Under the pieces are notes generated by a model. The model was not told the DNA's origin. It worked only from the letters and a program-made list of their open reading frames with translations, and ran no database searches. Source: Parietichytrium sp. I65-24A (lineage: Eukaryota; Sar; Bigyra; Thraustochytrida; Thraustochytriidae). Taken from it: DNA of 64,000 bases. The stretch is taken from positions 620,001 through 684,000 of the forward strand of contig BLSF01000008.1 in the NCBI GenBank assembly GCA_012862575.1, given 5' to 3'. Numbering within the stretch: the first letter of the stretch is position 1; every line of letters begins with the position of its first letter. Of this stretch, positions 57,819-64,000 are shown in pieces. A program made the position numbers and the translations under genes.

Positions 57819-59045
57819 ACGAGTCTCTAATTAGTGGTCATACAATTGATTCGTGGCTTCACACTTGTCGTTTTGTTTACAACAAATTGATGGAATGGTA
57901 CCCAAATGTCAAGCAGGTCGTGAAGGTATCTGAAATGCGTGACTATCTCGCCGACACACATCGCGTCAAGTACCCGTTCATCAAAGAAATACCACAAGAC
58001 CTCCTCGAATCTGTGTCAGTACGATCCTTCGATAAAGCACGAAAGGCTGAGAGATCTAAGAAAAAATGCAATCAGGCCAAGCGAGCATACTTCAAACTCA
58101 AGTCAAGGAAAGACGAGCAACAGTCGTTCTCAATTCGCTCGAGAGACTGGACTAATAATAGGGGATTCTTTGCACATTTTCGTCATGTCCGGCCAGCCAA
58201 GAATGAAGTGATCCCTGAAAAAGTGCAGCACGAGGGAAAGTTATCCGAACTCGTCTCGGAGAATATTTACATGTGCTTTACAAAAACGATCGAGCGTAGT
58301 AAGTGGACACGAAAGGAGTGCGGAAAAATGAGCGCCAAAACTGACGAGGTTCGATTGCGCGATAACCAAGCGCCTGATGAATCTTTTCATTCGGTTTTCT
58401 CACTCGACCCGGGTGTACGTACGATGGCGGCTGGTTTTTCAGTTGGCGATGGAATGTGCGTGGAATTTGGCAAGAACGACAGTGCTCGAATCTTTCGTCT
58501 CTGTAAACATATGGACAAGCTCCAACAGCTCAAGGATACGAACGAGCTTTACAAGGCGGCTGGCTTCAAGATGCGAGATAGACGCTGTCTCCGTCTTTGT
58601 ATCAAACGTCGTACGATGGCTTTCCATCGATCCATTCGCAGGATTCTAAACCTCGTTGACGAGCTCCACAAGAAATTGGCTTGTGCGCAATACCTATAGA
58701 GTCATTCTGCTCCACAAATTCGAAACTTCCGGAATAATCGCGCGTAAATTGCGTCGCAAAATTGGTTCCAAAACTGCACGCATGATGTGCTCTTGGGTTC
58801 ATTATCGTTTTCGACAAAGACTCGTTTCACGCGCCACTTTGAACGACTGGACGGCCGTCATCGAGTGTGACGAAATGTACACTTCAAATACGTGCGGAAT
58901 GTGTGGCGCACTTGACCATCATCTAGGATCCTCGAAGACTTTCAATTGCAACAGGTGCCACAACATCAGCGATCGCGACGCGAACGGAGCCAGGAACACT
59001 CTTTTGAGATACCTTACATTGAACGAACACTTTCTCAACATTTGA
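57806..59045 (+). mobile_element. Fanzor2/TnpB-type (IS607-like OrfB) RNA-guided nuclease gene, split by a frameshift
   Basis: Two overlapping frames (57806-58699 and 58656-59045) make one TnpB-type protein of about 410 residues. N-terminal part: WLHTCRFVYNKLMEW and RKDEQQSFSIRSRDW match the TnpB helical/WED region. RuvC-I is SLDPGVRTMAAG (Asp at 58406), followed by EFGKNDSARIFRLCKHMDKL, typical of IS607-group TnpB and Fanzor2. The bridge region ends NLVDELHKKLA. In the second frame, RuvC-II Glu lies in VILLHKFETS (58722), then KLRRKIGSKTARMM, the zinc finger CGMC ... CNRC, and RuvC-III SDRDANGARN. All catalytic residues remain. The frames differ by +1 around 58685; an in-frame stop sits just upstream (57794) and no ATG precedes the first conserved motif, so the 5' end is missing, spliced or eroded. 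No IS607 serine recombinase is visible. Probably an inactive or recently broken copy. Confidence 0.88.
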
Positions 59046-59052
59046 AACAAGA

Positions 59053-59074
59053 GGGCGTGCATTTGCACAAACCC
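59053..59074 (+). ncRNA. Stem-loop after the Fanzor stop, candidate guide-RNA scaffold
   Basis: Eight bases after the stop codon, GGGCGTGCATTTGCACAAACCC can fold as GTGCA/TGCAC with a TT loop and an outer GGG/CCC stem. TnpB and Fanzor guide RNAs are made from the 3' end of the nuclease gene and its flank. The link is positional inference only. Confidence 0.3.
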
Positions 59075-59870
59075 TTTCTCGTGAAAAAGAATTGCGGTCG
59101 TGAGAGTCCATTTCTGAGTTCAGTCTTCATGATTGTTGCAAGGAATTGGAATGTAACGATGCCACTGATGCCACAAAAGCCTCCAGAGAGCTTAATATTT
59201 CCTATTATTCTTAGGTAGTACGGTAAAATTAGTAAGAGCATGAGTATTAGTAGCGGCACTAAGTTATTCTATCCATAGAATGTGTACACGTACAGTGGCA
59301 TGACTTGGTCACTGGGATGATGAGCCAGCCGCCACACATTTGTCTGACACAAGAAGAGTCCGCTGTTGATTCGTAAACACGGCTGAATCGCTTAGGTCGT
59401 CATTTGAGCGCCGCCATCCACTCACCGCTGCTCAAGCTGTGTTAAAAAAGTTAGAGAGTGGATCGCGTGCCGGTCAAGTTTTTCCAGCGCCGAGATCCAG
59501 AATCAATCTTTTCACCTCACTAAAAGAAATACGGATACCCACTGTCAATACTACAATGTTTTTTGTGGGCGTTTGCGCGGAGTTAGTACATTGCGTACAC
59601 ACCACCTTGTCTGTCAGTGACCGCGTCACATGGCAAACGAACCTCAATCACTCGACGCCATCACGATGATCGACTGGGATACCAACGCACTCGACTCTTT
59701 CGCGCTCTCCGCTCCGCCACTCCAGACGACCTTCCAAAAATACTTTGTGCTGCTGTGCAACCTGCGCCACTTATACATTCACGCGCCATAAGGCGGCCAC
59801 CCCAAACCGTAAACGCAGTGTTAGCACGAACGACTAAGAAAGTACAGTTTTGCATTCCCTCACCATCCTT

Positions 59871-59921
59871 CACCCCACGTTCCGATAGGGTTTGTTTGCG
59901 TTGTCACTTCGTGGCTTCACT
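59871..59921 (+). repeat. Dispersed ~50-bp repeat, copy 4
   Basis: CACCCCACGTTCCGATAGGG then TTTGTTTGCGTTGTCACTTC and GTGGCTTCACT; same unit as 61893-61946 and, on the opposite strand, 55158-55207. Confidence 0.65.
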
Positions 59922-60798
59922 TGGCATCCCCTGGAGTTTTTGCGAATGCGAAACGCGCTTTCAAGTGTGCCACACTCAGTACTAAGTACACCGTGAAAAG
60001 AAGTAGCACGCGGAGAGAGTGAGGGTTGAATGAGAATGAGAGTACCACAGTGAGAGCCAGGCGCAACCATTTCTTGCGGTCAGCGACGCATCGGCGAGTA
60101 TCGAAGCTTCTGTTAAGTTTTCGCAGCCTCTTTTTTTTGGAGAGGCTCGCGAGTTGCTTCGAGCGCAAATGTGACAGTTCCCAGTCCTAGCTCTCCCTTA
60201 CTTTGATCCTTGCAGGTCTTGCAGGGTAAGCAGAGGTGTGTGCCGCGCTCTCCCTACCATGTCTACCATGATGGAGAGCACTGCCGCCTTAGCTGGAGTC
60301 CATGGCAAGGCTAGCAATTCAGATAGATATACGAAAACAGCCAGCATCCCCTTCTGTAGTATTCTGAACCTCCTGAGCTGGAAATTTGTGTCGCTGGCGC
60401 AGGAGTCGGAGTGATTGTTTTGAGTTCATGAGTGGATCGATCTCAAGATGAATGAACATGTAAGCGTAGGTAGGTAAATAGAATGGATCGACATTCTGCG
60501 TCACCCACCCATCGTCAGTGACGAATCGGTTTGGAAGGAGGTGTGTTTGTCAATTAAGCTTACCATCCCAAAAATCTACAAAGACCACCACGTGAAGACC
60601 ACCTTAACTTTCTACGCGACTCTTGTTATTTTAATTTTAAAATTGCAATTTTGAAATCTGACTTTTTAGGGAGCCGAAATGAGCCCACTCGAGGAGATAA
60701 CCTTATCGTTTTGGCTCGCGAGTGTTAGTGCCAGACCATTTTCTACCACAGGATTATGCTGAGAATGAAGGTTTTAACTCAGCGCGTTCAGTGCAACA

Positions 60799-60811
60799 GC
60801 AGACCCCAAAC
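60799..60811 (+). promoter_or_regulatory. Conserved leader motif GCAGACCCCAAAC, upstream of GPI-type gene B
   Basis: Identical to 54461-54473 and at nearly the same distance (60 versus 62 bp) from the start codon. Confidence 0.4.
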
Positions 60812-60870
60812 ACTCCATCAAGACAAGAACGCAGAACAACTGATCATCCACAAAACAACAAGTCAATAAA

Positions 60871-61176
60871 ATGAAGTTCACAAACGCACTCCTTGCTGTC
60901 GCTGTCGGCGTTGTCAGCTTCTCCTCTGCTTCCGCTCAGAACAGCACCAACAACACCAACACCACCATGGCACCAACCATGAACAACACCACCATGGCAC
61001 CAACCATGAACAACACCACCAACGTCACCGTTTCACCAACCGCTGCACAGACCATGCAACCAACCGCCAGCAACAGCACCACCACCTCTGCACCAACTTC
61101 TGCGCCAAGTGATGCATCTAGCACTGCAGTTATTCTGACCGCTTCTGCTGCTGCCCTTCTTGCACGCTACATGTAA
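60871..61176 (+). CDS. Small secreted Ser/Thr/Asn-rich GPI-type surface protein, copy B
   Basis: 101 residues, same architecture as the 94-residue copy A at 54535: signal peptide MKFTNALLAVAVGVVSFSSA (one substitution from copy A), a sequon-rich middle, and the GPI-type end SDASSTAVILTASAAALLAR. The length difference comes mainly from one extra NTTMAPTMN unit, a 24-bp tandem duplication in the middle (around 60958-61020). High DNA identity over the coding region and divergence of the 3' flank indicate a recent gene duplication or gene conversion. Confidence 0.8.
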   Translation: MKFTNALLAVAVGVVSFSSASAQNSTNNTNTTMAPTMNNTTMAPTMNNTTNVTVSPTAAQTMQPTASNSTTTSAPTSAPSDASSTAVILTASAAALLARYM

Positions 61177-61800
61177 ATCAATATCTTTCGCCTCCGTTTG
61201 AAAAGCTGTTCTTTCTCTGCTCTTTCACGAGATGTCGCTAAATAAAGCTACCTTTCACGAATTATGAATTAACTGTAAGAGCGCGCACTTTGCCCACTTA
61301 TACATAAATGTTTTCGTCTGCTATTGTCTTTCATTGTTCAAGAAATTGGAGGCGGACCCAACCTTTCAGCTCGTTCGTTTAGCTCTACTTTCTGGCCTGG
61401 AAATAATCATGAAAAGTACGGACGCCAGAAAGGACCTCCGTCGTGAGCCCCTTGAGCGTTGAGGAGCACAAAACTCTGCAGAGTCCAGGGTCTGGAACAC
61501 TTGTCTACATTACGCTGCAACAACGAGGAGGCGCAGCTCTCCTGCACGAAGAGCGCCGGAACCGGGTGCGATTGCTTTGGCAATGTACTAACAGTCACCA
61601 CACATACGCATTCGTACGCGAGAAAGAAGACAAACTTGGGAGGGTCTCGGTGCGGAACCACAACCCCTTGGACAATTCTAGGGTTTGTGGAGACCAGGCA
61701 GACGTGCAATGCGGACCTCTTCAAATTTATCGCCGAGACGGGTTCATCGGTTTGACGCTGTAATCGAGACGCTGCATGGAATCGGAGACTCCACAGACAC

Positions 61801-61834
61801 CCACGGACACCACGGACACCACGGACACCACGGA
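61801..61834. repeat. Nonamer tandem repeat (CCACGGACA)n
   Basis: Nearly four perfect 9-bp units just upstream of the dispersed repeat copy. Confidence 0.8.
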
Positions 61835-61892
61835 CTCGACTCTGGCGTGGATGATCGATTCGGTTCCGCAGTCGTCGGGATCGCCAAGATGA

Positions 61893-61946
61893 CACCCCAC
61901 CTTCCTTCCGATAGGATTTGTTTACGCTGCACTTCGTGGCTTCACT
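61893..61946 (+). repeat. Dispersed ~50-bp repeat, copy 5
   Basis: ACCCCACCTTCCTTCCGATA then GGATTTGTTTACGCTGCACT and TCGTGGCTTCACT; closely related to copies 2 and 4. Confidence 0.65.
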
Positions 61947-61967
61947 GCCAAGATGACTCTGCTCTGA

Positions 61968-62083
61968 GACAATGACAATGACAATGACAATGACAATGAC
62001 AATGACAATGACAATGACAATGACAATGACAATGACAATGACAATGACAATGACAATGACAATGACAATGACAATGACAATGA
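61968..62083. repeat. Hexamer satellite (GACAAT)~19
   Basis: 116 bp of uninterrupted GACAAT units, about 19 copies with no visible mismatch, directly after the dispersed repeat. Confidence 0.95.
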
Positions 62084-64000
62084 TTGAAAGTTACACTAGT
62101 CACGCCATGTCACGCCTGCCGTGAAGTTGCTTTCACAGTCAGAGGATGTCAGGGTGACCTTTATTCTTTTCTCCCAGTCGTGTCTGCAGACTAACCAACT
62201 TAGGCCGCCATTGAAAGAGAGCACCGGGAAACAGCAACGAGCAAAGCCCACGGTCAGCATTGTCAGCATTCGCCATCACTCACGATTCCCCTATATTCCC
62301 CTATCCTTTCCCCACTTACGCTCTCGATTGCTCGCAAAAAGTCACGGAGACTGTTTGTAAACTTGGTACCGCGGTGCATTCCCGCGTTGGTGCGCTTATT
62401 CGGTGAGGTGTGCAGCCTCAGGCTGCCAGTTTACCGATGGATTCCCTGCACTGTATCGCTTGCAGAAACGCTTTCAGAAAACCTTCACAGCACTTTTTTT
62501 TTCAACGACTTGCACACTCGCACGCCTCTTCTACATTTTTATATTTAATAAAATTGAGTGCATGAAGGCATGTAGGCATGTAGGGTTGTTCAGCTCATTG
62601 TTCAACTGAACTGACAGTGAATATTCGTCGCGGACAAGGTCTTGTTCGGAGACTTCTCACGACCGACAACCTACTTAACGAGGCGTTTTCATCTAGGAGC
62701 TCTCTAATTTTAACTATACTAGCTCTAGTGGTTAGAGCGAGAGTGTGTACGGGGGGAGAGTGTGCGCCAGCTTCACTACACCACGTGAGGTGGATCCGAG
62801 GGACGAGTCCAAGTATTCAAAGGAACAGCGTGTGTGGTGTGCTTATGCTTCTCTCACGACTCTCACGATGGCATCCGCTGCCACCTCCTGTGGCGGTGCC
62901 TTGTCCTTGATCAAGAGTTGTTCAAAGTGTTTTCTCCTGTAAACCCACTCGCTTTTCACGTATTTGCGACCTTGTTCACAAGACCCAGGTTTGGTAAGAA
63001 GGAAACGGGTGTTTCGAGTAGTAAAAAAAAATGGGTCAAATCATGTCAAATCTGCGCACACCCAACGCTCTCCATTTTGCCAAACAACAATGAATTTTCC
63101 GCTTAACAAATGCTATACTTACTAACTAAAGCATTGGTTAGCTAAAATAGAAAATTAAAATCGAGCACTGCGAAACTGCGAAAAGGAAAGGATTTGGAAA
63201 ATTGCACATTCATCCGAGTCCTTGATTGATTGATTGATTGAGTAGGTTGAATTATGTTGAGTTATGTTTGAGTGATTGATCTCATTGATCCAACGAATAA
63301 ATTCTTAGATAGGGTTTAAGATAGGACCCAAGTCCTGTAAATCAGCACTTAATCGAAGCTGTGAACATGCTCTTAGACCGAATTGTATGTTGCGATTTAG
63401 AAGTTGTTGTGTATTTTTTCCAGAATTCAGTTGAGAGTGAAAGATCCCAAAACTCCCAGACCCGTACTAGACCTCATTAAACTCGTTCTTCGGCTTTGGC
63501 TGGACTCCGAACACTCGGATCAATTCTCCATCATCCTACACTCTTGATTTTGTCCCTGATCGAGGAGTGAAAGGTCCATTTGCTTTCTTTTCTTCCTTCT
63601 CAATTAAAATTGAAATCAATCAATCAAATCGAATGCAAATATGACCCAAATCAAAGAAAACTGAATGAGCTTTGATCGCATGTGATCGCTTTGATTCGCA
63701 TTTGATCGCTTGATTCTTTTGCCCTCTTCCACTGTTGCCTGTTACCTGTGGCCTGTAGCCCTCCCAACCTCTCCAAGACGACATTGTCATTGACATTGAC
63801 ATTGACTCGCCCGACTCACCGAGGGGCTCGGAGTTGGTGCGAGTCTGAGAGGAAGACAGTCGCCGTGCGTGTGACCCGCGAAAGGAGAGTTTAACTAGTC
63901 TTCAACGGTGCGTACCGTAGTACTACCTAGTCGAGTCCGAGAGTCTCTAGTGGCCAGTTCAGAGGAACGGTTAGTGCTCAGCATCGGGCTGGAATCTCCG

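Larger units (their letters stand above)
59220..60870. other. Interval between Fanzor and GPI-type copy B, with unassigned coding-like segment
   Basis: Short plus-strand open segments in different frames at 59439-59669 (GSRAGQVFPAPRSRINLF, IPTVNTTMFFVGV) and 59630-59794 (ITMIDWDTNALDSFALSAPP) look coding-like but match no family I recognise, so they may be another relic. A dispersed repeat copy follows at 59871-59921. The rest, to 60798, shows nothing. Confidence 0.3.
61177..64000. other. Right-end gene-poor region with tandem repeats
   Basis: Contains a nonamer repeat (CCACGGACA, 61801-61834), a dispersed repeat copy (61893-61946), a hexamer array (61968-62083) and an ATTGAC array (about 63785-63807). 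A plus-strand frame at 61443-61763 (106 codons) and its antisense partner have no recognisable domain. Nothing else is supported. Confidence 0.45.

Noticed and set aside
53260-60870. IS607-type serine recombinase (TnpA) partner for the Fanzor
   Set aside because: Looked for on both strands around the Fanzor; no serine-recombinase motif run was found.
61968-62083. Possible CRISPR-like array
   Set aside because: It is a continuous hexamer satellite without spacers, in eukaryotic nuclear DNA.

Overview
This is nuclear DNA from a unicellular, intron-sparse eukaryote. About 18 protein genes can be named or described on both strands. Twelve or more are single-exon, and the rest carry one or two introns of roughly 70-120 bp with GTAAGT/GTGAGT donors and AG acceptors. 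Gene bodies are moderately GC-rich. Intergenic DNA is longer, poorer in GC and rich in GA/CT tracts and short dispersed motifs. LIS1 (a dynein regulator), an UNC-45-type myosin chaperone and a cyclic-nucleotide-regulated AGC kinase argue against a land plant or red alga, since those lineages lack dynein. A free-living heterotrophic protist, for example a labyrinthulomycete-like stramenopile, is my leading but unproven guess.

Layout. 0-23.6 kb: UNC-45 (minus, cut by the left edge), a secreted acidic protein with a TIL-like Cys-rich tail, a large acidic protein with a possible VPS9-like C-terminus (minus), CTR9 of the Paf1 complex, a CNB-domain AGC kinase (minus, three exons), a gene-poor 6.3 kb stretch, then a four-finger C2H2 protein. 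24-36 kb: RWDD2-like protein, ABCF2/ARB1 ATPase (minus), mitochondrial-type L-threonine 3-dehydrogenase, LIS1, PP2C phosphatase (minus). 38.8-50.4 kb: XRN 5'-3' exoribonuclease with an inserted CCCH zinc finger, PP5 phosphatase, UBE2E-type E2, a membrane-anchored SET-domain protein, a 2OG-oxygenase/Ctr copper-transporter fusion, and a mitochondrial TatB-like protein (minus). These are housekeeping genes in chromatin, RNA, signalling and protein quality control. They are individually transcribed and arranged as divergent or convergent neighbours, not as operons.

50.4-64 kb is different: gene-poor and repeat-bearing. Two nearly identical small GPI-type surface-protein genes lie 6.3 kb apart. 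Between them is a graveyard: a VPS13 C-terminal fragment, a degraded DUF6729-like gene and a Fanzor2/TnpB-type RNA-guided nuclease gene with all three RuvC motifs and the zinc finger recognisable but split by a frameshift. A stem-loop lies directly after the Fanzor stop, where TnpB-family guide RNAs start. This Fanzor locus is the best candidate for an unusual system in the window. The 2OG-Ctr fusion and the TatB-like gene are the most interesting intact genes.
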